Shown: positions 45,623 to 55,026, counted from the stretch's first letter. The stretch: DNA of 64,000 nucleotides from CAWCBH01 sp963793785 (GCA_963793785.1 CAWCBH010000003.1:1488001-1552000); one strand, 5' to 3'. Notes: generated by a model not told the origin, from the sequence alone. Translations and numbers: made by a program.

Positions 45623-47251
45623 CTAGGCCTCGATCACGTGCAGCGGCAGGATCTTCGGCCTGCCGGTGGCGTAGGGCTCGCGGCGCTCGACGCGCGGCAG
45701 CCCGGCCTCGCGCCACGAGTCGGCCATGAAGCGCGGGCCCATGCCGGCCGCGGCGAGGGTGCTCAGCGCCGTCTCGCGTACCGCCTCGGCGTCGACGGGG
45801 CCCACCCGCGGCGAGACCAGGATCAGCACCTGCGAGATCGGCCCCGAGCGGTCCTCGACGAGCTGGTAGTCGGTGGGGCCGCCGCCGAAGCGCTCGGGCA
45901 GCACCTCCTCGACCAGGCGAATCGTGAGCGCAGCCGTGAAGGTCATGCCCTCGGTGGTCAGCTTCTCCCAGGAGCGGATCGTGTGCAGGCGCGTGTCGAG
46001 CCCCAGCTCCCCGAGCGCGCAGCCGCAGCGCCCCTGCTCGACGACCGCGGTGTCGTCGCTCTCCACGTTCAGCAGCAGCTTCGGCGCCCGCGACCAAAGC
46101 GTGGTGAGCACGAGCGCGCCCTCGACCCGGCGCGTCCGCGCCTCCACGTCGCGCCGCAGGACTGCCAGCTTGTCGAGCAGGAGGTGGACCTCGTCGATGT
46201 TGCGTCGGGCGGCGCAGGTGACGCCTATCCGCCCGACCTCGTTGGACTGGAGCAGGGGGAATCCGGTGCAGCCCGCTGTGGTCAGGACCTTGTCGCGGGC
46301 GGGGGTGTAGGGCTCGCCGCCAACGCGAAAGGCGGTCCCGGCGATATCGAGCCCCTCCGCCCGCGCCGCCTCGCAAACGCGGACGGCCCCGCTGGCCGTC
46401 GTGTTGAGGTAGGGCCGCCTCCCGGCGGCCACATGGCCCGCAAGCCAGCGGGCGACCTCAGCGGCCCGCTCGAGGGGGACGTGGCGGGGCCACGGGATCC
46501 CGGCGCCCACGAGGGCGGCGACGGACAGGGTGACGGCGAGCAGGCCGCTGCTGCGAACCGAGGCGCGCGGCGGATACGGCGGTAGCTGTGCGAACCAGCG
46601 CTCGGTCCGCTGACCGAGCTTGGCGTGGAGGAGCGCGTGATAGATGCCGGGATTCGCGGGAAGCGAGGGACGCCAGGCCGCGATCGGACGGCCCTCCAGC
46701 CCAGCCGCGTTCTGGAACAGCCGCAGGTGCGCGGCGTCTCGGCCGTAGAGGCGAAGGTCGATCGGCACGTAGCGCTGCGGCGCGCGGGTCCCGCCGCCGA
46801 TCAGGCGCAGGTCGGCCCGCGCCAGCGGGTTCTTGAAGTCGTGCGTGCTCACCGCCAGCTCGAGGCCGGGGCGGGTGATCGGCACCCGGCCCTTCAGCTC
46901 GTCGAGGGTGACGCGGATCCCGGCGTCATAGAGCCTCGCCAGCGCGCCCTCGACGCCTTCGCCGCGAACAGCGGCCTCGATGTCCCCCAGCTCGATGCCG
47001 GCGTGGCGGAGCAGGGCGAGGTAGGGGCTGTGCGGCTGGGAGTAGACCCCGTTCCGCAGGGTCGCCAGCAGCTCCGCCTCGCGCCGCCCGAGGGCCGTGC
47101 GGACGACATCGCGGGCGCCGGCCAGGTCCAGCGGCGCGCGGAGCCAGGAGCCCAGCCGCCGAGCGTAGGCGACATGCGTGGGGATCCTGCCGACGTCGGT
47201 GGCGACGGTTCTCGCTGCGGATGGCACGAAGGTGACCCTAGTGAGCGGCAT
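45623..47251 (-). CDS. CapK/phenylacetate-CoA ligase-like protein
   Basis: 542 residues of the adenylate-forming superfamily, CapK/PaaK branch. The N-terminus (LLATLRNGVYSQPHSPYLALLRHAGI) and GRVPITRPGLE are typical, as is the C-terminal PLLQSNEVGRIGV to VEEVLPERFGG layout. The ATP loop is unusual: RLIGGGTRAPQRYVP stands where SSGTTGxP is expected, so activity may differ. It is divergent from the FemAB/GNAT-like gene with 11 bp between start codons, suggesting a shared role, possibly in polymer or lipid modification. Confidence 0.6.
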   Translation of the reverse strand: MPLTRVTFVPSAARTVATDVGRIPTHVAYARRLGSWLRAPLDLAGARDVVRTALGRREAELLATLRNGVYSQPHSPYLALLRHAGIELGDIEAAVRGEGVEGALARLYDAGIRVTLDELKGRVPITRPGLELAVSTHDFKNPLARADLRLIGGGTRAPQRYVPIDLRLYGRDAAHLRLFQNAAGLEGRPIAAWRPSLPANPGIYHALLHAKLGQRTERWFAQLPPYPPRASVRSSGLLAVTLSVAALVGAGIPWPRHVPLERAAEVARWLAGHVAAGRRPYLNTTASGAVRVCEAARAEGLDIAGTAFRVGGEPYTPARDKVLTTAGCTGFPLLQSNEVGRIGVTCAARRNIDEVHLLLDKLAVLRRDVEARTRRVEGALVLTTLWSRAPKLLLNVESDDTAVVEQGRCGCALGELGLDTRLHTIRSWEKLTTEGMTFTAALTIRLVEEVLPERFGGGPTDYQLVEDRSGPISQVLILVSPRVGPVDAEAVRETALSTLAAAGMGPRFMADSWREAGLPRVERREPYATGRPKILPLHVIEA

Positions 47252-47256
47252 ACGCT
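47251..47256 (+). promoter_or_regulatory. -10 element for the leaderless FemAB/GNAT-like gene
   Basis: TACGCT ends 6 nt before the GTG at 47263 and abuts the start codon of the divergent gene. Confidence 0.35.
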
Positions 47257-47262
47257 TCGGGA

Positions 47263-48283
47263 GTGCCGAAAGCAGGCGACCATGCGGTGCGACGCGCGCT
47301 GGCGCCGTTGCGACTCGAGGGCGCGTTGACGCGCTGCGTCGCCGCTCTCGACTACTGGATCCTCTTCACCGTCCGCCTGTCCCGGCGCCCGGGTCCTTGG
47401 ATCGCCCTGCACGGGCTGCTCTCGGTGCCCCTGCTCCTGCGGATGGACCAGCACCGGTTGGAGCTCGAGCACGGCGGGGAGCGGATACGCGTGCGCTGCC
47501 GTACCCGCTCCAGCCGGCTTGGCGGGCTTCTCCCGGGCGCGGCAGCTGCGGAAACCCGCTCGACGGCTGCCGCAGACCGCGATCCTGATCTCGAGGTCGT
47601 CCAGGTGCATCCCTGGACGGCGCCGTGGTGGCGCCGGCGCGGCTGGCTGACGGTGCCGGCGTTCGTTCGCTACCAGGGACGCCTCGACTCGGTGCCGCCC
47701 CGCGCGCCCCTCGCAGCTCTTGCGCGGAAATCTCGCCAGGGCCGGCCGCAACGGCTTTCGCCCGCGGCCCGGCAACAGCGCGGACTGGGAGCGCGCCCGG
47801 GCGATGACCGAATCGTGGGCTCGAGCGCGGTTCGGCTCCGAGGTCTGGTTTCCCCCGCAGCACGCGTGGACCCGGATGCGTCGCCACGGTCGCGTGATCA
47901 TGATCGGCGACGGCGCACGGGATGTGGCGACGGTGATCGTGTTGTCGGCGGGCGGCGGCGAGGCCTGGTTGGGCCCGCTCGGCGTCGCGGACGGAGACCA
48001 CGCGCTGCTGCGCGCGGGAGCCCTGACCGCGGCGTACGCTGCGGCCGTTGAGAAGGCACGGCGCTGCGGGGCGTCGACCTTCGACAGCGGCCGCTGCTCG
48101 GCTCGGGCCGATGACGGGATCGCGGCGTACAAGCGGCGCTGGGGGTTCCGCCCGAACGCCGATCCCCTCTCTCCCCTTTATGCGCTGCGCGCCGCACCCC
48201 CGCCGGCGAGCGCTTCCTGGCGGCCCAGCCGCTCTGGGCCCTGGGTCCGGGCGGGGGCGCTGCGACGTGTGGGTCCCGGTTGA
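47263..48283 (+). CDS. FemAB/GNAT-like acyltransferase (one frame break)
   Basis: About 340 residues. The frame shifts by +1 near 47716, after which LRGNLARAGRNGFRPRPG and the C-terminal block CGASTFDSGRCSARADDGIAAYKRRWGF appear. The latter follows the DxGRS...GxxxFKxxxG pattern of FemAB-like GNAT proteins used in wall or exopolysaccharide modification. The product may transfer an acyl or aminoacyl group. Its pairing with the CapK-like gene supports an activation-transfer partnership, an inference only. Confidence 0.55.
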
Positions 48284-48344
48284 GCAGGTTGGCCCGCCGA
48301 AGCCCGCTTCTTGAGCTGCCTGCTTCTAGGTCAGCTACCTGGCG

Positions 48345-48746
48345 CTAGTCAGCCCACCAGTCGCGCTGGCCCTCGACGTCTTCGCGCGGAGCCTCGCCAA
48401 GATTGGGCGCGCCGATGACGATGATCTCGAGGCCGTCGGGCCCGGCCTCGTAGCCTCGCCACGTACCGGGCGGGACGCGCACCACGTCCCACTCCCTGAG
48501 CTCGACGATCTCGTCGTCGAGCTTCATCCGCCCGCTCCCGCGCACGACCACGTACACCTCCTCCTGCTGCTTGTGCGTGTGGCCGTACGGAAAGCGATAG
48601 CCGGGTGGGACGCGCTGGTAGCCCAGGCCGGATTGCTCAAGCTCGAGCGCCTCGGTCGCCAAGCGGAACTCCAGGTCCGGCGCGCCGTCGAACCTGGACC
48701 CGAGGTCCTCCAGGTCCTCCTTGAGGTTCCTGAGCGTGAACGGCAC
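48345..48746 (-). CDS. Cupin-domain protein
   Basis: 133 residues with the two cupin motifs: PYGHTHKQQEEVYVVVRGSG (His, His, Glu) and DVVRVPPGTWRGYEA. In motif 2 the usual metal-ligand histidine is replaced by Trp, so metal binding is doubtful. Start is GTG at 48746, with TAGGAT 7 nt upstream. Function unknown. Confidence 0.75.
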   Translation of the reverse strand: MPFTLRNLKEDLEDLGSRFDGAPDLEFRLATEALELEQSGLGYQRVPPGYRFPYGHTHKQQEEVYVVVRGSGRMKLDDEIVELREWDVVRVPPGTWRGYEAGPDGLEIIVIGAPNLGEAPREDVEGQRDWWAD

Positions 48747-48753
48747 GGCCGCA

Positions 48754-48759
48754 ATCCTA
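48754..48759 (-). promoter_or_regulatory. -10 element for leaderless cupin gene
   Basis: TAGGAT on the minus strand ends 7 nt before the GTG at 48746. Confidence 0.4.
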
Positions 48760-48817
48760 TGCGTGCTTGATCGGGGCGACTGGTCAATTTCGCGAACGAG
48801 CGAGATTGCAGGATGGT

Positions 48818-48831
48818 GGCTACCGAATTGC
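48818..48831 (+). repeat. 14-bp direct repeat, left copy
   Basis: GGCTACCGAATTGC, identical to 50799-50812. The next 11 bp (GCTACCGATTC) partly repeat it again. The two copies flank the delta-60/RTX gene. Confidence 0.6.
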
Positions 48832-48894
48832 TACCGATTCACTGTGCCCACGGCGCGGACGTGAGCGGTAGCGAGACACCTCAGTAGATCCAAC

Positions 48895-50577
48895 TTACGG
48901 CCGCTCGACATCGTCGCCAGTACCACCGCGAAGAAAGTCTGGGCCATCCCCACCGCGGAGGAAATCGTCGCCAGCGCCGCCGAAGAGGAAATCGAAGCTC
49001 ACCCCACCGAGCAGCCGGTCAGCGCCGGGTCCGCCGAAAAGCCGATCTCGCCGCGTTCCCCAAGGACGAAGTCGGCTCCTGGACCAGCGAAGACCCGGTC
49101 GCTGCCCCGGCCCGCATGCACCAGATCATCTCCATGCCCAGCGCAGACGAGATCGCTTCCCTCTATCGCGTCGATTTCGTCGTCACCGCCAAGCCCGGCT
49201 ATCACCGCGTCACTACCAAACGGAAAGAAGTCGGTAATGACGTCAGACGTAGGGCCGCCAGCTCAATCGGCAAACCGCTGCCGACAGCGGACGAGTCTCG
49301 GCGTGAATACGAACCCCTTGCGACCGATGGACTGGTCGAATCCCCCGTCGGACCGGAAGGCCATCAGCGCCACGACGTTTTGGAAGGTGCCCGCCGGACG
49401 TGCCTCTCCTACAGCGAGAAGGCGGCCGCTTGGCTGGACGCCGATGGACCCGAGCCGAATGCCCACCGGCTGCTCCACGGGGGATGGTTCCTGGGGCTTC
49501 ATCTCGACGGTGCCGTCGCCGCCGAAGGTGGGATCGAGTTCGCCCTCTGACGTATAGCGAGCGAGCCAAACCTGGTAGCCGAAAAACCCCACCAACTGCA
49601 CCACGATCTTCTCGCCCTGGATCGCGACAGGCCCCGCGAGGCCCCGTGTGCCATCACGAAACCGTCACCGCCGCCGAAGCTCGGGTCAGGCTGCCCGTGC
49701 GGGGTGTAACGCTTAAGAGCCATGTTTAGGCATCCGTGACAGCCGCCCGCGACGGTATGGGACACGACGATTGCGCCGTCCTGCTGCAGGGCGAGACCCT
49801 CGATCACGCCTGAACGCACGACCCCGTCGCCGTCGCCAAAGGTTAGGTCGGGCGACCCGTCAGAGTTGAGCCTTGTGATCTCGCCCCAGCGCGCCGCCAC
49901 GATCTTCCCGTCCGGCTGTAACGCCAACAGGTCGCCAGCACCCCCTCGGCTACTCCGTCGCCACCTCCGAAGCTGGAATCGAGAGTGCCCTGCTCTGTTA
50001 GGCGAATCAGATCTCCGATGCCGCCGCCCGGCGGGCTGCTCCCGATCACGATGTGGCCGTCGCTTTGCATTGCGACCTCGCTGACCGTGTCGCGCGGAAA
50101 CTCCGAGTCGTAATAGGAAGGTGTCGCGATCGCACCGTCGCCGAAGGAGGTATCACGGCTCCCGTCGAGGTTCAAGCGCACCAGCGTGAGGTCCGCCCGA
50201 CCTGGCGGGGGCGGCCCCTCGTGAACCCCAACCGCAACGGCGATCTTCTGCTCGCCGACCGCGACCTCTCCGCCCGGTGGAAACTCGCGCAACGCTGTGA
50301 CGCCGTTGCCCGCAAAGGTGGTGTCGAGGCTGCCATTTTCTGAATGGCGAATAACGACAGCAACGCCTGGGTCAACGTCCGTCGGAAACGGTGACGACGA
50401 CGACCGACCGAGTGCTATGAAGCGGCCTTCCTGGTCAAGGACAGCGTCGTCAAAGCGGACGATCGAACCGCTCTCGGCCCGAACGCTCGCAGAGCCGGTG
50501 CGGCCCGCAGCCTGTGCCCCAAGCGCGATGATGAGGGCGCTCAAAGCGGCCAGCAACACCAAGGTCGACGCCGCCAC
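48895..50577 (-). CDS. Secreted delta-60 repeat protein with RTX-like C-terminus (several frame breaks)
   Basis: Read on the minus strand from a signal-like N-terminus (LVLLAALSALIIALGAQA) through about seven delta-60 repeats (LDxSFGGGDGV... LQPDGKIV), a beta-propeller-like module. It ends with glycine/aspartate nonapeptides of RTX type (GGDDEIDAIEGSD, GGAGDDFLRGGDG, GGTGDDVERP) and a TAA at 48895. Breaks lie near 49900, 49560 and 49040, and a TGA at 49263-49265 separates the delta-60 and RTX parts. Whether that stop is real is unclear. Probably extracellular and calcium-binding. Confidence 0.65.
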
Positions 50578-50968
50578 CAGGTGCCGTGGCCCACGCCTGC
50601 CGGGGAAAGAACCGCCTCATGCGCGTGGGAAGACCTGTTTGTTCGGCCTGAGTTGTTCATCGCCGGGAAGCCACTACCCCGCTGCAACACGATCGGACGC
50701 AAGCCGATGCGCGCAACCGCCTAGGCTAGGTCAGCTATCGCGGCGTCGTCCGTGGCCGGGTGGTTGCGCAGCAAGCTTGACTACCGAGCCGCCGGAAGGG
50801 CTACCGAATTGCGGCGAGCGGAGGCAGGCCGAGCATGGACCGCGTGCCTGAAGATCCCACCCAAGGACCTGAGCGCCGTATTCCCATTCTGTCGCGATCG
50901 CCGCAAGACGGAAGTCGGCGCACAAGAAGTGTCGCGCGAGCCGTCCAGAGATTCTATGATCGCCGTCG
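50578..50968. other. 391-bp stretch without a recognisable gene
   Basis: Short frames here show no family pattern. It contains the right copy of the 14-bp direct repeat and should hold the promoter of the delta-60 gene on the minus strand and of the membrane protein on the plus strand, neither of which I can place. Confidence 0.5.
50799..50812 (+). repeat. 14-bp direct repeat, right copy
   Basis: GGCTACCGAATTGC, the same orientation as at 48818-48831, 1,981 bp apart. Confidence 0.6.
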
Positions 50969-51499
50969 ATGGCTGTCGGTGAGGCCAGACCGGGCTACGA
51001 GCTCTGGCGGCCGAACAGGGAGAAGGGCGAGTCGGTCACGACCAAGTTCGTGATCGTCCTCTTGCTGCTGGCCTCGGCCGGCGTTGCGGGGGTGATCACG
51101 ATCACCGGCTTCTCGCTGCTGGAGGGCGGCGGCGGGATGGGAATCGTCTGCATCCTCTACGTCGCCCTCTACGTGCTGTTCGCGTTCTTCGTCGCCCGCT
51201 GGAACCGCGGCGTGCTCCCGGTGGCGGCCGCGTTCGCGATCCTGCTGCTGATCTTCTGCGCCGTCGGCGCCGGCAGCTGGTTCGCCCGCGACAAGGAGGG
51301 CTTCGACGAGGCCTTGATCCCGGTGCCGCTGATCGGCCTGCTGGTCGTCGTCCTGATTCCCCTCCAGGTGCTGCTGATCGCGGTCGCGATGATCGGCTTC
51401 AACCAGGAGTGGCACGTCGAGGAAGAGCGCCCGATCGGCTCCGGCGAGGACTACGGCGCCGGCGCTGGTCCCGACGACCGGGCCCCGCAGCCGGCCTAG
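50969..51499 (+). CDS. Membrane protein, four predicted helices
   Basis: 176 residues. After a polar head of about 25 residues there are four hydrophobic segments (TTKFVIVLLLLASAGVAGV; MGIVCILYVALYVLFAFFV; VLPVAAAFAILLLIFCAVGA; PLIGLLVVVLIPLQVLLIAVAM) and an acidic C-terminal tail. I do not recognise the family. An in-frame GTG near 51036 (VTTKF) is an alternative start that removes the head. Confidence 0.6.
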   Translation: MAVGEARPGYELWRPNREKGESVTTKFVIVLLLLASAGVAGVITITGFSLLEGGGGMGIVCILYVALYVLFAFFVARWNRGVLPVAAAFAILLLIFCAVGAGSWFARDKEGFDEALIPVPLIGLLVVVLIPLQVLLIAVAMIGFNQEWHVEEERPIGSGEDYGAGAGPDDRAPQPA

Positions 51500-51531
51500 T
51501 CCGACGAACTGTCGCCATCTAGTCCCGGGGG

Positions 51532-51551
51532 CCGGGCGCAGAGTGCGCCGG
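51532..51551. terminator. Hairpin between membrane protein gene and tRNA
   Basis: CCGGGCGCAGAGTGCGCCGG folds into an eight-pair stem with one bulged G. It lies between two convergent transcription units. No T tract follows. Confidence 0.3.
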
Positions 51552-51559
51552 TTGGGCGA

Positions 51560-51642
51560 TGCCGGAGGTGGGAGTCGAACCCACACGCCCTTTCGGGCAA
51601 TGGATTTTGAATCCATCGCGTCTGCCGTTCCGCCACTCCGGC
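51560..51642 (-). tRNA. tRNA-Leu (anticodon CAA)
   Basis: The minus strand folds as a class II tRNA: acceptor GCCGGAG/CTCCGGC with discriminator A, D arm, anticodon stem ATGGA/TCCAT around TTCAAAA (anticodon CAA at 51607-51609), a long variable arm GCCCGAAAGGGC, and T arm GTGGG-TTCGACT-CCCAC. The long arm and CAA make it a leucine tRNA reading UUG. CCA is not encoded. Confidence 0.95.
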
Positions 51643-51672
51643 GCGATGTCAACGATAGAGCCAGCACCCGGC

Positions 51673-51678
51673 GATAAT
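51673..51678 (+). promoter_or_regulatory. -10 element of the M28 peptidase gene
   Basis: GATAAT ends 8 nt before the GTG at 51687 with no ribosome-binding site between, so the mRNA is probably leaderless or nearly so. Confidence 0.4.
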
Positions 51679-51686
51679 CCCCGCCC

Positions 51687-52913
51687 GTGGACGCCGCCGG
51701 CCGCCGTGAGCTGATCGAGAAGCTCTGCTCCTTCGAGGGGCGCTGGCCGGGCACCGACGCCGAGCGGCGCGCCGCCCACTGGCTGGTCGAACGGATTCGC
51801 GGAATGGGCCGCCGGGTCGATCTGGAGCCGACCTACGTGCACCCGGAGTACTCGCTGGCGATCGCGCTGCACATCGTCCTCGCGATCGCCGGCAGCCTCG
51901 TCGCCCTCGTCTCGGGGCCGGCGGGCTTCGCGATGGTCTTCCTGGCCGCCGTATCCCTCTACCTCGACCAGAACACGCGCTTCTACGCGCTGCGGCGACT
52001 GCTGTTCCGGCGCGCATCGCAGAACGTCGTCTCGCCCGGCAGCAATCCCAGGGCGCCGGCGCGCCTGTACCTGACCGCCCACTACGACGCCGCCAAGACC
52101 GGAGCCGTCTTCGGGCCGCGCTCCACCCGCACGGCCCGCCGGATCTCCGAGCCGGCCCGGGTCCTGCTGGGGCCGATCCGGTTGATCTTCTGGGCCGGGA
52201 TCGTCCCGCTGCTCGTCATCTCCGGGCTGCGGATGGCGGGAGTCGGAGCCGGCTGGCTCGACGTCGTCCAGCTGGCGCCGACGATCGTGCTGTTGATCGC
52301 CTTTGCGCTGGTGGTCGACATCGCTCTCTCCGCCGTCGTCCCCGGCGCCTATGACAACGCCTCCGGGGTCGCGGCCGTGCTCTCGGTCACCGCCGCCCTC
52401 GACGACGACCCGCCGCAAAACCTCGACGTCTGGGTCGTCCTACCCGGCGCCGAGGAGTGCAACGCCCAGGGCATGGCCGCCTACGTCCAGGCCCACCGCA
52501 AGGAGCTCGACCGCGAGCGAACCTTCTTCGTCAACGTCGACTCCGTCTCGCACGGCGACGTCCGCTACCTGGCCTCCGAGGGGGCGATCGTCAGCTATCC
52601 GATGGACCGCCGCCTGCTGGAGCTGTGCGAGGCGGTAGCCACCGCGACGGAGTCGGGCTCGACACCGATCCGGATTCCGACCCACACCGACGCCCTCCCG
52701 GCCCGTGCCCGCGGCTTCCGCGCCACCTCGATCCTCGGCCTCGATAACGGGATGACGCCGCCCTATTACCACATGCCGGAGGACACCCCGGACAAGCTCG
52801 ACGAGGCGGCGATGACCAGGGCCGTGGAGTTCACGCTGGCCTTGGTGCGGGCGCTGGACCGCGACGTCGGACGCGGCCTCGCCGCGGCGCCCCAGGCCGC
52901 CGGTCAGGTATAA
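51687..52913 (+). CDS. M28-family metallopeptidase with membrane segments
   Basis: 408 residues. Zinc-site motifs are in order: TAHYDA (His132), GAYDNASG (Asp223), GAEECNAQG (Glu256/Glu257), and near the C-terminus YHMPEDTPD with the last histidine. Between them lie four hydrophobic segments (about 56-72, 79-95, 163-182, 195-218), so it is membrane-bound. M28 enzymes are aminopeptidases or carboxypeptidases; the substrate here is unknown. The stop overlaps the -10 of the next gene. Confidence 0.8.
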   Translation: MDAAGRRELIEKLCSFEGRWPGTDAERRAAHWLVERIRGMGRRVDLEPTYVHPEYSLAIALHIVLAIAGSLVALVSGPAGFAMVFLAAVSLYLDQNTRFYALRRLLFRRASQNVVSPGSNPRAPARLYLTAHYDAAKTGAVFGPRSTRTARRISEPARVLLGPIRLIFWAGIVPLLVISGLRMAGVGAGWLDVVQLAPTIVLLIAFALVVDIALSAVVPGAYDNASGVAAVLSVTAALDDDPPQNLDVWVVLPGAEECNAQGMAAYVQAHRKELDRERTFFVNVDSVSHGDVRYLASEGAIVSYPMDRRLLELCEAVATATESGSTPIRIPTHTDALPARARGFRATSILGLDNGMTPPYYHMPEDTPDKLDEAAMTRAVEFTLALVRALDRDVGRGLAAAPQAAGQV

Positions 52914-52914
52914 G
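52909..52914 (+). promoter_or_regulatory. -10 element for leaderless acetoacetyl-CoA synthetase gene
   Basis: TATAAG overlaps the stop codon of the M28 gene and ends 6 nt before the GTG at 52921. Confidence 0.45.
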
Positions 52915-52920
52915 CGCGGC

Positions 52921-54885
52921 GTGGACCCACTCTGGGTGCCGTCGCCCCGGCTGGTCGAGCGCTCGCGGCTGACCGAGTACATGCGCTGGCTCGGGGCCGA
53001 GCGCGGGCTGCGGTTCGACGACTACCAGGCGCTCTGGCAGTGGTCGGTCGACGACCTCGACAGCTTCTGGGCTTCGATCTGGGATTTCTTCGAGGTCGTC
53101 TCCGAGAACGGCTATCAGACCGTGCTCGCCTCGCGGGAGATGCCGGGGGCGGAGTGGTTTCCGGGCGCCCGACTCAACTATGCCGAGCACGTCTTTCGCG
53201 GCAAGGATGACTCCGCGGTCGCAATAGTCCACGCCTCCGAGCTGCGTGAGCTGGAGGAGCTGACCTGGGGAGAGCTGCGCGGCCAGGTGGCCGCCGTTGC
53301 CGCCGGCCTGCGATCACTCGGCGTCGGGCCCGGCGACCGCGTCGTCGCCTACCTGCCCAACATCCCGGAGGCGATCGTCGCCTTTCTGGCCAGCGCCTCG
53401 ATCGGCGCCGTCTGGTCGAGCTGCTCGCCCGACTTCGGCCCCGCCAGCGTCATCGACCGCTTCGCCCAGATCGAGCCCAAGGTCCTGTTTTCCGTCGACG
53501 GCTACCGCTACGGCGGCCGCGACTTCGATCGCCTCCGGGTCGTCGCCGACCTTCAGGAGCAGATGCCCTCGCTGCGACGCACGGTGGTGCTCCCTTACCT
53601 CGATCCCGATCCGGATCTCTCACCGCTGGGCGACGCAACCTCCTGGAACGAGCTGACCGAGGCCGACCCCGGCGCAGCGCTCGACTTCGAGCGGGTCCCC
53701 TTCGACCACCCCCTCTGGGTCCTCTACTCGTCCGGCACCACCGGCCTGCCGAAGGCGATCGTCCAGGGCCAGGGCGGGATCCTCCTCGAGCACCTGAAGA
53801 AGCTGCACCTACACGTCGACCTGCATCCCGGCGAGCGGCTGTTCTGGTTCACGACCACCGGCTGGATGATGTGGAACTTCCTCGTCTCGGGCCTGTTGAC
53901 CGAGGCGGCGATCGTCACCTACGACGGCAACCCCGGCCATCCCGACATCGACGTGCTGTGGGATCTCGCCGAGGGCGCCGGTGTCACCTGCTTCGGAACC
54001 AGCGCCAGCTACATCGCCGCCTGCATGAAGGAGGGCTCCGAGCCGGGCGCAGGCCGCGACCTCTCCAGCCTGGCCGCCGTCGGCTCGACCGGCTCCCCCC
54101 TCTCCCCCGAGGGCTTTGACTGGATCTACGAGCACATCGGCGAGGACACCTGGCTCTTCTCGACCAGCGGCGGCACCGACCTGTGCACTGCGTTCGTCGG
54201 CGGAGTGGCGCTGCTGCCCGTCTACCGCGGCGAGCTGCAGGGACGGGCGCTGGGCGCCAAGGTGGAGGCCTGGGACGAGGACGGCAAGGCGGTCGTCGGC
54301 GAGGTCGGCGAGCTGGTCGTCACCGAGCCGATGCCCTCGATGCCGGTCTTCCTCTGGGGCGACGAAGACGGCAGCCGCTACCGGGCCAGCTACTTCGAGC
54401 ACTTCCCGGGCGTCTGGCGGCACGGGGACTGGATCGAGATCACCCCGCGTGGCACCGCGGTGATCTACGGGCGCTCGGACTCGACGATCAACCGGCAGGG
54501 CGTCCGGATGGGGACCAGCGAGATCTATCGCGCCGTCGCGACCGTCGACGCGGTCACCGACGCCCTCGTGGTTGACATTCCCCGGGCCGGGACCGAGGGC
54601 TGGATGCCGCTGTTCGTCGTTCTCCGCGAAGGCATGACGCTCGACGAGAACTTGACGACGGAGATCAAGCGGCGGATCCGCGAGCAGTGCTCCCCGCGCC
54701 ACGTGCCTAATGAGGTCTTCCAGATCGCCGAGGTCCCGCGCACCCTCAGCGGCAAGGTGCTGGAGGTGCCGGTGAAGCGGATCCTCACCGGGACGCCGGT
54801 CGAGAAGGCCGCCAGTCGCGATTCGCTCGCCAACCCTGCAGCCCTTGACTACTTCACGGATCTGGCGGATAGGCTCGCTAACTGA
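52921..54885 (+). CDS. Acetoacetyl-CoA synthetase
   Basis: 654-residue adenylate-forming enzyme. The N-terminal domain (MRWLGAERGLRF, WQWSVDDLDSFWASIWDFF) and YSSGTTGLPKAIVQGQGGILLEHLK match acetoacetate--CoA ligase. TSGGTDLCTAFVGG and the C-terminal RTLSGKVLEVPVKRILTG complete it. It makes acetoacetyl-CoA from acetoacetate, fitting the downstream ketone-body and leucine-type genes (HMG-CoA lyase, 3-hydroxybutyryl-CoA dehydrogenase). Confidence 0.9.
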   Translation: MDPLWVPSPRLVERSRLTEYMRWLGAERGLRFDDYQALWQWSVDDLDSFWASIWDFFEVVSENGYQTVLASREMPGAEWFPGARLNYAEHVFRGKDDSAVAIVHASELRELEELTWGELRGQVAAVAAGLRSLGVGPGDRVVAYLPNIPEAIVAFLASASIGAVWSSCSPDFGPASVIDRFAQIEPKVLFSVDGYRYGGRDFDRLRVVADLQEQMPSLRRTVVLPYLDPDPDLSPLGDATSWNELTEADPGAALDFERVPFDHPLWVLYSSGTTGLPKAIVQGQGGILLEHLKKLHLHVDLHPGERLFWFTTTGWMMWNFLVSGLLTEAAIVTYDGNPGHPDIDVLWDLAEGAGVTCFGTSASYIAACMKEGSEPGAGRDLSSLAAVGSTGSPLSPEGFDWIYEHIGEDTWLFSTSGGTDLCTAFVGGVALLPVYRGELQGRALGAKVEAWDEDGKAVVGEVGELVVTEPMPSMPVFLWGDEDGSRYRASYFEHFPGVWRHGDWIEITPRGTAVIYGRSDSTINRQGVRMGTSEIYRAVATVDAVTDALVVDIPRAGTEGWMPLFVVLREGMTLDENLTTEIKRRIREQCSPRHVPNEVFQIAEVPRTLSGKVLEVPVKRILTGTPVEKAASRDSLANPAALDYFTDLADRLAN

Positions 54886-55026
54886 ACCGGGTAGGCCGCG
54901 GAGGCGTAGAGGCCGCCCGGCGCCGGGTGGCCGAGCAGCCGGGCTGGGCGGGTGTGCCAGCGATGACGGCACGCCGGGAACCGCTCCCGGCGGCGCCGAG
55001 CACTGGGCCGCCACGCCCGTCGCCTC

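Noticed and set aside
50731..50925. 64-residue frame on the minus strand
   Set aside because: No start signal, no recognisable motif and composition unlike nearby genes.
48895..50968. Prophage or integrase remnant next to the tRNA
   Set aside because: No integrase, transposase or phage gene is visible, and the direct repeats do not match the tRNA-Leu sequence.
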